Positions 27,483 to 37,502 of a DNA stretch of 64,000 nt are shown here, in pieces. The stretch lies in contig NZ_AP023181.1 of assembly GCF_013426915.1 (NCBI RefSeq), forward strand, positions 682,001 through 746,000, given 5' to 3'. The DNA comes from Paraburkholderia sp. PGU19 (GTDB lineage Bacteria; Pseudomonadota; Gammaproteobacteria; Burkholderiales; Burkholderiaceae). Under the pieces are notes generated by a model. That model had not been told where the DNA came from, did no database searches, and saw only the letters and a list, made by a program, of their open reading frames with translations. Positions within the stretch are counted from its first letter, which is position 1. Each line of letters starts with the position of its first letter. Both the position numbers and the translations under genes were made by a program.

Positions 27483-28478
27483 CTACGCGTTGCCGATGGT
27501 CGTATCCGAAATCGAGCGCACGTCGATGCGGCGCGGCAGGATCGCATCGCGATACGCGGCGTCGGCCACCTTTTGCAGCGCCGCGATATCGGCGTCGGAG
27601 ACGAAGTGCTGTTTGAGCGACGCGCGCTTCGTGATCTGCTTTGCGGCGTCGAGCGGCGAGCGCGTGAGCGTTGCGTAGATTTGCGCGTAGGCGTCGGCAT
27701 TCGCGACCGCCCAGTCACCGGCGCGCTGATAACGAAGCAGTACATCCGCGATGGCCGCGCGCTTGCGCGTGTCTGCTAGCGCTGGGCCCGAGGCCGTGAT
27801 GAAGCCCAGGCCGCTATTGATACCTGTACCGTCGCGCAAGACGCGCGCGCCGCGTTGCACCGCGATGCCGTAGTACGGATCGAACGTCGCCCACACTTCG
27901 ATCGAACCGGACGCGAATGCCGCGAAGGCATCGACGGGCAAAATGAAGCGCACGGGGACATCGTCCTTCGACAACCCCGCTTCGGCGAGCGCGCCGTATA
28001 GCTGGAACTGCGAAATGCTGCCGCGCGCCGACGAAATGAACACCGTGCGGCCCTTCAGATCCGCGACCGTGCGGATCTTCGAATCCTGTGCGACGAGAAT
28101 GCCGAGCTGCGCGCCGGAGCCGACGCGCGTCGCGACGATCTTCAAGGTCGGATCGCCGACGGCAGCGGCGAGCACGGGCAAATCGCCCGCGGGCGCGAGA
28201 TCGACGGCGCCTGCGCGTTGCGCTTCGAAAAGCGGCGCTGCGCCCTGGAAGTTGGCCCAGCGAAACGCGTACGGCGTGCCGTCGAGTACCTTCGCGGCTT
28301 CGGCGAGCGCACGTGTGCCGCCCGCCTGATCGCCGAGCACGATCGTGGTCGATGCTGCCTCAGTTGCTTGCGCGTCACGCGCGATCGATGCGGAAAACGC
28401 AGCGACGGCAGGCGCCGCAGCGAGTGCGCGAAGCATGCGCCGCCGCGCAGAAAAAGACGTTGGAACAGAAGCGCTCAT
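27483..28478 (-). CDS. Sulfonate-type ABC substrate-binding protein (SsuA-like)
   Basis: The 331-residue protein starts MSASVPTSFSARRRMLRALA, a signal peptide ending near ARDAQA. The mature part has LGDQAGGTRALAEAAKVLDG, RTVADLKGRTVFISSARGS and VWATFDPYYGIAVQRGA, the SsuA pattern. It heads a four-gene operon: binding protein, permease, ATPase, second binding protein. The promoter lies in the AT-rich gap shared with the divergent binding-protein gene at 28746. Confidence 0.9.
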   Translation of the reverse strand: MSASVPTSFSARRRMLRALAAAPAVAAFSASIARDAQATEAASTTIVLGDQAGGTRALAEAAKVLDGTPYAFRWANFQGAAPLFEAQRAGAVDLAPAGDLPVLAAAVGDPTLKIVATRVGSGAQLGILVAQDSKIRTVADLKGRTVFISSARGSISQFQLYGALAEAGLSKDDVPVRFILPVDAFAAFASGSIEVWATFDPYYGIAVQRGARVLRDGTGINSGLGFITASGPALADTRKRAAIADVLLRYQRAGDWAVANADAYAQIYATLTRSPLDAAKQITKRASLKQHFVSDADIAALQKVADAAYRDAILPRRIDVRSISDTTIGNA

Positions 28479-28745
28479 AGGCCCTCACAGTCGATATGCA
28501 CGCAAGCGTAGCGACGAAGGACCACCGTGAGAATTATTCTATTTATATATGTTTATCTCTCGGCAATATTTATGTTTTGCATCTTTTGAATGATGTGTGG
28601 AGCGTGATGAACATCACGTCTACGCTTATCTATGAGCGTGCAATCAATAGCTGAAACATTCGCTTAGGAAGCGTCGGTTCCGTTGCTACGATGGCGAATC
28701 GATCCATTGCTTCGCCCAATTCAACATAGAAAACGGAATACACGT
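28479..28745. promoter_or_regulatory. Divergent AT-rich promoter region between two sulfonate-binding protein genes
   Basis: The 267-bp gap is much richer in A and T than its surroundings, especially 28525-28580 (TTATTCTATTTATATATG). It must carry the promoters of the ABC operon to the left and the binding-protein gene to the right. A shared regulator such as a CysB/Cbl-type LysR protein is plausible; no clear operator was identified. Confidence 0.5.
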
Positions 28746-29750
28746 ATGGCGTCTATGACACGTCGGGCCTTCGCCCGCATCGCACTGGTTTCCCTGTTTG
28801 CGCTCACATCGACGCAGAGCTTCGCGCAAGCGTCCAACGCTAATGGCGCACCTGTTTCGTTGCGCATCGGCTATCAGAAATCATCGACGCTCATTACGCT
28901 GCTCAAGGCACGCGGCTCGCTCGAAAAAGCACTCGCGCCGCTCAATGTCCGCGTTTCGTGGAACGAGTTCACGAGCGGTCTGCCGTTGACGGAGGCGCTC
29001 AATGTCGACGCCGTCGATTTCAGCGCTGACGTCGCCGACACCGTGCCGATCTTCGCGCAGGCCGCGCATGCGCGCTTCGTATATGTCGCTCAGGAAGCGC
29101 CTTCCCCCGGCGCACAGGCGATCATCGTCAAGAAAGATAGTCCGCTGCACGCCCTCGCCGATCTCAAGGGCAAGCGCATCGCGGTGACGAAAGCGGCGGG
29201 CAGCCATTATCTGTTTCTGGCGGCATTGAACAAAGCAGGTATCACGGCGAGCGACGTCAAGATCAGCTATCTCACGCCCGCCGATGGCCGCGCGGCATTC
29301 GAGCGCGGCAGCGTCGATGCATGGATTACGTGGGACCCGTATGTCGCATCCGTCGACAAAAACGCCGATGTCCGCATTCTTGCGAATGGCGATGGGCTTG
29401 CTTCGTATCAGCGCTACTACCTCGCGTCGAGCACGTTCGCCGATGCGCATCCCGAAGTGGTTCAGGTCGTGTTCGATCAACTGAAGGAAGCGGGCGAATG
29501 GTTGCGCGCGCATCCCGATGACGCAGCGAAAACACTCGCGCCGATATGGGGCCTCGACGCGAGCACGATCGAACGCGCGAATGCGCGGCGCAGTTATCTG
29601 GTGCGGGCCGTTGTCGCGCAGAATTACAGCGAACAGCAGATCATTGCCGATGCGTTCTACAAGAACGGGCTGTTGCCCGCGCGCGTCGAGACGAATCAGG
29701 CGCAGTTGTGGGACTTCGCGGCGAAGCGGGCGAAAGCCATCGGCAGCTAG
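28746..29750 (+). CDS. Sulfonate-type ABC substrate-binding protein (SsuA-like)
   Basis: The start at 28746 gives MASMTRRAFARIALVSLFAL, a signal peptide ending near SFAQ; a second ATG at 28755 (MTRRAF) is an alternative. The mature part has LRIGYQKSSTLITLLKARGS, NEFTSGLPLTEALNVDAVDF, LHALADLKGKRIAVTKAAGS and AWITWDPYVASVDK, all SsuA-like. It is transcribed away from the ABC operon and has no permease of its own, so it probably shares that transporter. It converges with the dihydroxyacetone kinase gene (11 bp apart). Confidence 0.9.
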   Translation: MASMTRRAFARIALVSLFALTSTQSFAQASNANGAPVSLRIGYQKSSTLITLLKARGSLEKALAPLNVRVSWNEFTSGLPLTEALNVDAVDFSADVADTVPIFAQAAHARFVYVAQEAPSPGAQAIIVKKDSPLHALADLKGKRIAVTKAAGSHYLFLAALNKAGITASDVKISYLTPADGRAAFERGSVDAWITWDPYVASVDKNADVRILANGDGLASYQRYYLASSTFADAHPEVVQVVFDQLKEAGEWLRAHPDDAAKTLAPIWGLDASTIERANARRSYLVRAVVAQNYSEQQIIADAFYKNGLLPARVETNQAQLWDFAAKRAKAIGS

Positions 29751-29761
29751 CGCATGAACGG

Positions 29762-31462
29762 TTAGCGCACGAACGGCGTCAACGCGCGCAGCCAGTACGC
29801 CACGGCCACCGCGCCGCCGTCGGGTTCGCCCACAGCACGCTCGCCGAGATAGCTCGCACGGCCGACGCGCGGCATCATCGAAGCCGTCGCTGCTGCACCC
29901 TTCTCCGCTGCATCGACGGTTGCAGTCCATGCAGCGGCAAGCGGCTCGCCGCGACCTATAGCTTCCGTGAACGCATCCGCGGCGGGCCGCAGCGCATCGA
30001 GCATCGTGCGCTCGCCGGGTTGCGCGCCGCCTAGCTCGGAGATCGCTTTTACTGCCAGATCGAACGCAGCCGCCCAATCGGACGCTGCGGGCGCATTGCT
30101 CTCGCCGAGCCGGCGCGATGCGCGCAGTAACGCCGTCGCGTAGAACGGCCCCGAACTGCCCGCAATCGCGCGCCGCAGCGTGACGGCGAGATCGGCGAGC
30201 GCATCGGCTGCCGATGGCCATGCTGTGGCGGGAATCGCCAGCACGGCTTCGCCCGCGCGCTTCATGCTCGACCCGAGGTCGCCGTCGCCCGCTTTCGAAT
30301 CCAGTTCGGTCAGGCGCGCTTCTTCATCGATCAATGCGCGCGCAGCGGCGTCGAATGCAAGCTGCAACGGCGTGCGTTCAACGGCAGCTTCAGTCGGCGA
30401 TGGACCAGTATGGTCCTCTGCGCCTAACGCGATGCCCGTGGCGCCATCGACATTCACGCGTCCCGCGCCCGGCCACGTCGCGACCTTCGTCGGCGCGTCG
30501 AGTAGCGCAAGGCGTTCGTCGTCCACGTGCATCACCGAGATCGAACAGCCCGGCATGTTCAGCGCGGACAACAGCGTGCCGCACCATGCGCGCTCGATAC
30601 GCAGTCCGCGCTGCTTAAGTCCATTGATCGCCGCGCGCGCGACGACGGCCAGTTCCATCGGCGTCGTTGCGCCCAGACCATTGACGAGCAGCGCAACGCG
30701 CTCGCCGCTCGCCAGTTGCAGATCGTCGGTGATCGCGGTGAGCAGCGTTTCCGTCAGTTGATCGGCAGGCATCGGCTTCGTGCGTTGCACACCTTTCTCG
30801 CCGTGGATGCCAAGGCCCAGTTCGATCTCGTCGTCCGCGAGACTGAAGCTCGACTGCTGCGTCGCGGGCAGCGTGCAGCCGTCGAGCGCGACGCCCATGG
30901 TGCCGATCGCATCGGCCGCGCTGCGCGCCATCGCCGCCACTTCCGCGAGCGTCTTCCCCGCCGCAGCCGCCGCGCCGGCGATCTTGTGCACGAACACGGT
31001 TCCCGCAATGCCGCGCCGCCGCCCGCGCTCGACGGTGTTGCGCAGCGACACGTCGTCGGCCACCACGACGACTTCAACGGGAATCCCTTCGGCGCGCGCC
31101 AGTTCGGCGGCAAGGCCGAAGTTCAGACGGTCGCCCGTGTAGTTCTTGACGACCAGCAGCGCTCCATTCGGTCCCGCCGACGCGCGAATCGCGGCAAGTA
31201 CGGCATCCGTCGACGGCGACGTGAACACCTCGCCGCACACGGCCGCTGCCAGCATGCCCTCGCCGACATAGCCCGCGTGCGCCGGCTCATGTCCGCTGCC
31301 GCCGCCCGATATGATTGCGACGCGCCGCAGATGCGGCTCAGGCAGATCCCGCCGCACGACGACATTCGCGTCACGCAGCAACGCGGTGTCTGGCGCGAGC
31401 ATAGCAAGACCTTCGAGCATCTCGCGCACGACACGCGACGGATCGTTCAGCAGCTTCTTCAT
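29762..31462 (-). CDS. Dihydroxyacetone kinase, fused DhaK-DhaL
   Basis: The start at 31462 gives MKKLLNDPSRVVREMLEG; the frame upstream of it is non-conserved. Residues 1 to about 330 are the DhaK domain with GGGSGHEPAHAGYVGEG and ELGLGIHGEKG, whose histidines hold dihydroxyacetone. After a linker, residues 360-566 form DhaL with the ATP/Mg motif DSKAGDGDLGSSMKRAG. This is the ATP-dependent, Citrobacter-type single-chain enzyme that phosphorylates dihydroxyacetone in the cytosol. No glycerol dehydrogenase gene lies beside it, so the source of dihydroxyacetone is not shown here. Confidence 0.92.
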   Translation of the reverse strand: MKKLLNDPSRVVREMLEGLAMLAPDTALLRDANVVVRRDLPEPHLRRVAIISGGGSGHEPAHAGYVGEGMLAAAVCGEVFTSPSTDAVLAAIRASAGPNGALLVVKNYTGDRLNFGLAAELARAEGIPVEVVVVADDVSLRNTVERGRRRGIAGTVFVHKIAGAAAAAGKTLAEVAAMARSAADAIGTMGVALDGCTLPATQQSSFSLADDEIELGLGIHGEKGVQRTKPMPADQLTETLLTAITDDLQLASGERVALLVNGLGATTPMELAVVARAAINGLKQRGLRIERAWCGTLLSALNMPGCSISVMHVDDERLALLDAPTKVATWPGAGRVNVDGATGIALGAEDHTGPSPTEAAVERTPLQLAFDAAARALIDEEARLTELDSKAGDGDLGSSMKRAGEAVLAIPATAWPSAADALADLAVTLRRAIAGSSGPFYATALLRASRRLGESNAPAASDWAAAFDLAVKAISELGGAQPGERTMLDALRPAADAFTEAIGRGEPLAAAWTATVDAAEKGAAATASMMPRVGRASYLGERAVGEPDGGAVAVAYWLRALTPFVR

Positions 31463-31543
31463 GGCGGCGAGCCTCGATGAATTCGAATTCGGGTGACGGA
31501 TAAGCGGGTGGGCCACGAAAAGCCCGAAGGGGACACTTTAGCT

Positions 31544-32461
31544 TCAGCGCGCAGTCGACGCATCCGCCGAACCCTGCGCCTTGAGGAAATCGACAAAGGC
31601 GCGCAACGGCGCAGGCAGGTGACGCCGCCCCGGATAGTAGAGAAACGGCCCGGAGAACGGCTGCCACCACGGTTCGAGAATCGGCTCCAGCGCGCCGCTG
31701 TCCAGATGCTGCCGCAGCATGCCTTCGAACAGGTGGATCACGCCGACGCCCGCCAGCGCGGCGCTGACGGCAAGCTCGATGGCCGCACCCGGCCTGACCA
31801 CGAGCGGCCCCGATGGATCGAGCCGCACGATTTCGCCGTCGCGCTCGAAATCCCAGGTCGGCATCGCGCCGCCGGCAAACTGGCCGCGCAGGCACGCATG
31901 ATCGAGCAGGTCGCGCGGATGCTCGGGCCTGCCGTTTGCATCGAGGTACTCGGGCGTCGCCGCCGTCGCGAAACGCTGCACGCGCGGGCCGATGGGAATC
32001 GCGATCATGTCCTGCTCGAGCCGCTCTTCGTAGCGAATGCCCGCGTCGCAACCAATTGACAGCACATCGGCAAAGCCATCTTCGACCACGACCTCGACGC
32101 GAATGTCAGGATACGTTTTCAGAAATGGCGCGATGACGGAAGGCAGCACGATGCGCGCGGCGCTAGACGGCACGTTGAGCTTGAGCGTGCCGCTTGGCTT
32201 GTCGCGGAACACGTTGAGAACGTCGAGCGCCGCTTCCATTTCACTGAAAAGCGGCGTGAGCTTTTCGATCAGCCGCTGCCCTGCTTCCGTCGGCGCGACG
32301 CTGCGCGTGGTGCGGTTGAGCAGCCGCAGGCCGAGCTTCGTTTCGAGGCGCCGTACGGCGATGCTCAGGCTCGATGCAGAAACGCCGCTCATGCGCGCCG
32401 CGTCGCGGAAGCCGCCCGCGCGCGCCACCGACACGAAGGCGGCAAGGTCGTTCAGTTCCAT
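31544..32461 (-). CDS. LysR family transcriptional regulator
   Basis: The 305-residue protein has a LysR winged helix (GGFRDAARMSGVSASSLSIA, RRLETKLGLRLLNRTTRSVA) and an effector domain with SIGCDAGIRYEERLEQDM, placing it in the CrgA/DmlR-like group. It diverges from the aldo-keto reductase gene, with 108 bp between starts, the usual arrangement for a LysR protein that controls its neighbour. Confidence 0.93.
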   Translation of the reverse strand: MELNDLAAFVSVARAGGFRDAARMSGVSASSLSIAVRRLETKLGLRLLNRTTRSVAPTEAGQRLIEKLTPLFSEMEAALDVLNVFRDKPSGTLKLNVPSSAARIVLPSVIAPFLKTYPDIRVEVVVEDGFADVLSIGCDAGIRYEERLEQDMIAIPIGPRVQRFATAATPEYLDANGRPEHPRDLLDHACLRGQFAGGAMPTWDFERDGEIVRLDPSGPLVVRPGAAIELAVSAALAGVGVIHLFEGMLRQHLDSGALEPILEPWWQPFSGPFLYYPGRRHLPAPLRAFVDFLKAQGSADASTAR

Positions 32462-32569
32462 AGAGAGGGCTATTGTTCAAGATTTTCAACAGCCCGTACA
32501 CTTTAGATGGGTTTATTCAACAGCGCAATCCGAGCACACTGTGGCTCATCGACTACCAAGGAGCGCGCA

Positions 32570-33451
32570 ATGCCGAACATCCATGCCACCGACACCTTCC
32601 CGCTAGCTGGCCGTCCCGTTCGCCGCATGGGCTACGGCGCGATGCAACTGGCTGGCCCCGGCGTATTCGGGCCGCCGAAAGACCACGACGCGTGCGTCGC
32701 TGTCTTGCGCGAGGCCATCGCTTCCGGCGTCAATCACATCGACACCAGCGACTTCTATGGTCCGCACATTACCAACCAGATCATTCGCGAGGCACTGCAT
32801 CCGTATCCTGATGACCTGACTATCGTCACCAAGCTGGGTGCCGTTCGCGGCGACAACGGTTCATGGCTTTCCGCGCGAGAGCCGGAAGACCTGCGGCGCG
32901 GCGTGCACGACAATCTTCGCAACCTCGGCCTCGACGCGCTCGATATCGTCAATATTCGCGTCATGGGAAACATCCACAGCCCGGCGGAAGGATCGATCGA
33001 GGAGCAGGTCGTCGCACTCGCGCAATTGCAGCGCGAAGGGCTCGTGAGGCACATCGGCCTGAGCAACGTGACGGCCACGCAGATTGCTGAAGCGCAGCGC
33101 ATCGTGCCGATCGTCTGCGTGCAGAATCACTACAACCTCGTGCAGCGCGAAGACGATGCGCTCGTCGATCAACTGGCCGCGCAAGGCATTGCGTATGTAC
33201 CGTTCTTTCCGCTCGGCGGCTTTACGCCGATTCAATCGTCAGCGTTGTCGGACCTCGCGCATACGTTGAACGCGACGCCGATGCAGGTCGCGCTCGCGTG
33301 GCTCTTGCATCGGTCGCCGAATATTCTGTTGATCCCCGGCACTTCATCGGTCGCGCATCTGCGCGAAAACTTGCAGGCCGCGCAGTTGCGCCTTAGCGAT
33401 GCCGTGCTCGCCGAACTGGATGCGATTGGACGTGCGAGCGGCAGCCACTAA
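32570..33451 (+). CDS. Aldo-keto reductase
   Basis: The ATG at 32570 follows AAGGAG by six bases, settling the start over an upstream in-frame one. The 293-residue TIM barrel has the AKR features RRMGYGAMQLAG, NHIDTSDFYGP (the catalytic Asp and Tyr), TKLGA (the Lys) and IGLSNV, and an NADP-binding end LIPGTSSVAHLRENLQAA. It reduces an aldehyde or ketone with NADPH. The substrate is unknown; the divergent LysR gene probably controls it. Confidence 0.93.
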   Translation: MPNIHATDTFPLAGRPVRRMGYGAMQLAGPGVFGPPKDHDACVAVLREAIASGVNHIDTSDFYGPHITNQIIREALHPYPDDLTIVTKLGAVRGDNGSWLSAREPEDLRRGVHDNLRNLGLDALDIVNIRVMGNIHSPAEGSIEEQVVALAQLQREGLVRHIGLSNVTATQIAEAQRIVPIVCVQNHYNLVQREDDALVDQLAAQGIAYVPFFPLGGFTPIQSSALSDLAHTLNATPMQVALAWLLHRSPNILLIPGTSSVAHLRENLQAAQLRLSDAVLAELDAIGRASGSH

Positions 33452-33542
33452 GCGCAGCGGGACTGTGAACGTTGCGGGTTTCGTGGATTCGCGCGCGGCC
33501 TGCAACGCGGTCTCTTTTACGAGTACTTTTTATCGACCTGAA

Positions 33543-34337
33543 TCAAGGCATAGCGGCTTTCAGCGCGGCAAGGGTCGGCTGGTCCAGTTCAGCCGAAACG
33601 TTTAGCCCTTTGGCACGCTGAAAGGCAATGGCGGCTGTGCATGTGCCGTCGCCAATCACACCATCGACACCGCGGGTATCGAACCCGAGATACGTCAAAC
33701 AGGCCTGCGCGGTCCGTATTTCGATGCTAGGCGTTCCCTTCATCGAATAGAGTTGCTGATAATGCAGCAGCTTGTCGTCGTAGGCGTTTTTCTTGTAGTC
33801 CTTGCCGTTGTAAAAGAAGGCGACACGTGCCCATGCCTTTTGCTTGAGCGCCGACGCCAACGACTCGTTGCTCATGATGAAGCGTCGCGCTCCGTCAAGC
33901 TGGGCGTCTTCGCCGGCGACGAAGGCCTGGACCATCGCCTCGGCGTTAGCGTAGCCCAGCTTCGATGCGTTGAATCCCATGATTTGCGGCAAGCCCCAGG
34001 ACGCGCTTTCGAGCGCGGCTCTCCGGTCGAGTTGCATGGCGCGCGCAAGACGGTCGTACTCGGCTGCTCCACCGCTGTAGCCGCCCGGCGTACTGGAGCT
34101 GATGTCGGGGTGCGACGCACTGAAGCGCCCGCCCGTGCGGTTATGAAAGACGTGTCGTTCGAAGAGAATCTTCGGGCGCCGGTCAGCGAGAAATCCAAAA
34201 CCTTTGGTTTCCACCGTGACGAGTGCCCATAGCGAAGCAGCATCGACGCCCAGCTTACTGAGCACGTTGTCGAAGCCACTCTGCGTCAGCGGCGATGCTT
34301 TTCCCACAAACGCGCTGTTCATATCGTGCTCCGTCAT
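33543..34337 (-). CDS. N-acetylmuramidase with peptidoglycan-binding domain
   Basis: The 264-residue protein has an N-acetylmuramidase (DUF3380-type) domain at residues 15-190 with VETKGFGFLADRRPKILFER, ASWGLPQIMGFNASKLGYAN and RVAFFYNGKDY, followed by a C-terminal PG_binding_1 domain (AQACLTYLGFDTRGVDGVIG). This domain pair is typical of phage-type endolysins that cut glycan strands. There is no signal peptide, so it needs a membrane breach or a holin to reach the wall. Its start overlaps the stop of the SLATT gene (ATGA), so both are made together. Confidence 0.88.
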   Translation of the reverse strand: MTEHDMNSAFVGKASPLTQSGFDNVLSKLGVDAASLWALVTVETKGFGFLADRRPKILFERHVFHNRTGGRFSASHPDISSSTPGGYSGGAAEYDRLARAMQLDRRAALESASWGLPQIMGFNASKLGYANAEAMVQAFVAGEDAQLDGARRFIMSNESLASALKQKAWARVAFFYNGKDYKKNAYDDKLLHYQQLYSMKGTPSIEIRTAQACLTYLGFDTRGVDGVIGDGTCTAAIAFQRAKGLNVSAELDQPTLAALKAAMP

Positions 34338-35404
34338 AGCTTGATGGTCAGCGGCTTGTTGTCGTCTTCGATCGTCAGGTTCTCTTGCAGTTCGGCTTGC
34401 ACCGCTTGCCCGCCGCGCTGTCCGCTAGCGACGATGGCATGATCCCTTCCGGGCTCTAGCTGCAATTCGACGAATCCATCGTCGGGCACGTCGACCTGCG
34501 CGTCGTCCACCACGAGGCGCAGCGAGCTGGCGTCCAGCGTCTCAATGCCGTCGATCGCAAGGCGCGCATTGACGATCGACACGGGCTCGTCCGCAGTTGT
34601 GGGTGCGGATGCGGACGCGGCGCCCTGCGCAGCCGGGGCCGCGCTTTTGCCAACACCGCTTGCGCCCGCAAAGGCGCTGGCGTCACCCGCATTCGGATTC
34701 GGTTCTGCACCCGCGCCCGGCTGGTCTCCCGGCGAACCGCCTAGCGACACCTTGAGATTCGGGTTGCGATCGAACGTATCGATCATCTGGCTGAACCGCT
34801 TTGCCCATTGCTTGGTTTCGTCCTCCGCCAGCCATTCCACCTTGATGACGAAATCCCGCAACATCGACGTAAAAGGCGGTAGTGGGTCTTTGCCGACCAC
34901 GGCTCCTTGTGCCTGAGCCATCGCTTGAGCCCAGCTGAAGCGAAAATCCGCCAGCAGAACTTCGAGCCTTGCCTGTGATTGACGAAAGCGAATCCACGAA
35001 CCGGACGCGTCGAAGAACTGATCGAAGACCACCAGCGCGCCCGCTATCGCCAGCAGCACATAGCCGATTTCCGCAAGCGGCCACGTCGCGACCATGTCGA
35101 GCCAGCTCGACGGTGCGTTCGGTGTCTTGCCGACGGCGGCGATCCTGATCAGAAAGGTGAGCAGTATGGGCGCAAGCGTTCCGAGTGCGAACAGCAGCAG
35201 TGATGTGAAACGGATTCGTTTGGCTACCGCCGCGCGCTCGGAGGCTTTCGCGTCGTACCAGTCGATACGGTCGGTCGCATGCGTGACGGCCGTCGAGAAC
35301 AACTCACTCAATGTTCCGTCCCACGCGTCGCCACGGTATTGATCCGGACGGGTGGGAAACTGCCGATATGCGCCACCATGTGCTTCATTCGGAATATCCA
35401 TCAT
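34334..35404 (-). CDS. SLATT-like two-TM effector protein with C-terminal beta domain
   Basis: The 356-residue protein has a SLATT-like region: a helix DRIDWYDAKASERAAVAKRI leading into membrane helix 1 (FTSLLLFALGTLAPILLTFL) and helix 2 (LAEIGYVLLAIAGALVVFDQ), then an amphipathic helical stretch to about residue 210. SLATT domains are predicted pore-forming effectors of nucleotide-second-messenger and other conflict systems. A low-complexity Ala/Gly/Pro linker and a C-terminal domain rich in beta strands (about 280-356) follow, which is not part of standard SLATT proteins. The gene is coupled to the muramidase and diverges from the phosphoesterase-CHAT operon. A holin-like role for the muramidase is an attractive inference. 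Confidence 0.68.
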   Translation of the reverse strand: MMDIPNEAHGGAYRQFPTRPDQYRGDAWDGTLSELFSTAVTHATDRIDWYDAKASERAAVAKRIRFTSLLLFALGTLAPILLTFLIRIAAVGKTPNAPSSWLDMVATWPLAEIGYVLLAIAGALVVFDQFFDASGSWIRFRQSQARLEVLLADFRFSWAQAMAQAQGAVVGKDPLPPFTSMLRDFVIKVEWLAEDETKQWAKRFSQMIDTFDRNPNLKVSLGGSPGDQPGAGAEPNPNAGDASAFAGASGVGKSAAPAAQGAASASAPTTADEPVSIVNARLAIDGIETLDASSLRLVVDDAQVDVPDDGFVELQLEPGRDHAIVASGQRGGQAVQAELQENLTIEDDNKPLTIKL

Positions 35405-35991
35405 GCTCTCGCAATGAACTGATCGACCCTGTTCCCTGATGGCGCGATTTCTTTTTGATCTATTTTTATGGGGTCTTCTTTAGGAAGGCAACACATGCCG
35501 GCTAAGAACCCTGAAATACGCACTTTTATTCATTGCGGAGTTCTTTACCAGACCGCCCAACACCTTTCACGATGAAACCGCAAACGCGAACACGCCTGTT
35601 TGGACGTTCGTCAGTGAGCTAGCCTAGGACATTCTTCTTACCTCGTTATGTGCGGTAACGCACGGTGCCGCCTATATGCAAGACGAGACGCCTGACGCAT
35701 TTCTAAAAGCGGCACACGTCAGGCAGACAAAATTATTCTTTTAAAAAATTCCATAAGTACATCGAGCAGGTGAATTGATTTCACCGTAGTCGCGATGCCT
35801 GATTTTCTTGTGCGAAAGATCTGCAAAATAACCTTGCCTCAACTATGTTATGAGAGCACGCGAGCGATGTATGTCAGCGCGATCATTCGAATACGACTAT
35901 TCCTGATCGTCTACGTTACATCTGGCGTGCCGCAAATGCCGCCCGGCCGCGCTCTGCGAAATCTGCTTGCCTCTGCAACCGCGCTCTGATC
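35405..35991. promoter_or_regulatory. Divergent intergenic region with two inverted repeats
   Basis: The 587-bp gap separates the SLATT-muramidase pair from the phosphoesterase-CHAT genes and is AT-richer than both. It contains a perfect GTGCG-GTAA-CGCAC repeat at 35650-35663 and a GCCTGACG/CGTCAGGC pair at 35690-35697 and 35717-35724. These are candidate operators. I see no gene in it; a frame at 35795 has no recognisable content. Confidence 0.45.
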
Positions 35992-37502
35992 ATGGAGAAG
36001 ACTGCCGTGCAGCCGATCCACCACGTCGACAGGCTCTACGTCATTTCAGACCTCCATCTTGGGGGCCGCCAGGATTCCAGATTTTCGGTTCGAGCAATGA
36101 GCTGGCGGGGCTCATCCGGCTGCTTGCCGATCAGGATCCCGGCGATGAAGTGGCGCTCGTCATCAATGGAGATTTCGTCGATTTTCTCGCCGAAGAAGAC
36201 GCGACCTATTTCGACCCGCACGGCGCCATCCACAAGCTCGAACGCATCGCCCTCAAGGACGACACTTTTCGTGCCGTCTTCGAGGCGTTTCCGTATTTTC
36301 TCGGCAAGGAGCGGCGGCGGCTGATCGTCAATCTCGGCAATCATGATCTCGAACTGGCGTTGCCTTGGGTGCGCGAGCGCCTCGTGCAAATTCTGACGGG
36401 CGGTCAGTCGGCGGCGCCCGGCGCCCACTCGCGCCTGTATCTGGTTTTCGACGGCAGCGGCGTGCTGTGCAGCGTCGGTGGACGCTCGGTTCTCTGTTTG
36501 CATGGCAACGAGGTCGATCGCTGGAATCCCGCGAATTTCGAAAGAATCCGCGAGATAGCACGCGACGTACAGATTGGCCGGGCGGTCGAGCCGTGGATTC
36601 CGAATGCAGGCAGCAAGATGGTGATCGACGTGATGAATCCGGTGAAGCGCGAGTACCCCTTCGTCGATCTGCTGAAGCCGGAACAGGCGGCTGTGGCGCC
36701 GACGCTTGCGGCATGCGCACCGCAACTGGTCAGCGAACTCGACCGGGCGAAAAAACTGGCGGCCGTCGCGCTGACGCGCGTATGGGCTGGCGTGCGCAAA
36801 CCCGACGGAATGCTGGGCGCAACCGAGGCGGAAGACGGCGCCGCGCCGTCCACGATCGACGCCGCACGTCCGCCCGTCACCGCAGCCGCAAGGTCGCAGC
36901 AGGCCGCGCTTCAGGCACACGAACTGTTGCTGATGGCCGATGACCGGGCGCGCCGCGGCGTCACCGCCACCGACCTCGTTGCCGGCGTCGAGGCCCTCCA
37001 GCTCGATGCGTTCGGCGCGCTGATCAAATGGTCCCGGAAGGACTCGACCAGCGAGGTCTTGCGCGAGGCGCTCGAAAACCTCGACCGCGACCGCAGCTTC
37101 GACATTGGCGATCGCGACGACACCGCAGTGCAGCTCGATGCCGAAGTGTCACCGGACATCGACGTCGTCATAGCCGGTCATACCCATCTCGAACGCGCGA
37201 TGCGCCGCAGAAATGGACGCGGCTACTATTTCAACAGCGGCACATGGGCGCGCCTGATTCGCATCAAGCCCGAAGTGCGTGCCGACGCGCAACAGTTCGC
37301 GCAAGTCTTCGCGGCGCTCAAGCGCGGCACCATGGCTGATCTCGACGCCGCACACGATCTGGTCATCAAGTCCTGCACAGTCGTGGTTGTATGGCGAGAT
37401 GCCGTGGACAGTGTCAAAGCGGAGCTTCGCCACGTCAAAACCATCGACGACAAAACAGAACTCGACGCGGACCTGCCGGCAAGCTGCATGGAGATTCGAT
37501 GA
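35992..37502 (+). pseudogene. Calcineurin-like metallophosphoesterase, -1 frameshift near the start
   Basis: An ATG at 35992 (or a GTG at 36007, which has GGAGAAG at ideal distance) opens a frame through YVISDLHLGG, the first metal motif. It then breaks and continues one frame over as GFQIFGSSNELAGLIRLL to 37502. One extra G in the G5 run at 36061-36065 restores about 504 residues. Other metal motifs are intact: INGDFVDF, LGNHDLEL and IAGHTHLERAM. The protein should be a two-metal phosphodiesterase or phosphatase with a large insert of about 250 residues in the middle. It overlaps the CHAT gene start (ATGA at 37499), so the two work together. The break may be an assembly error. Confidence 0.78.
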
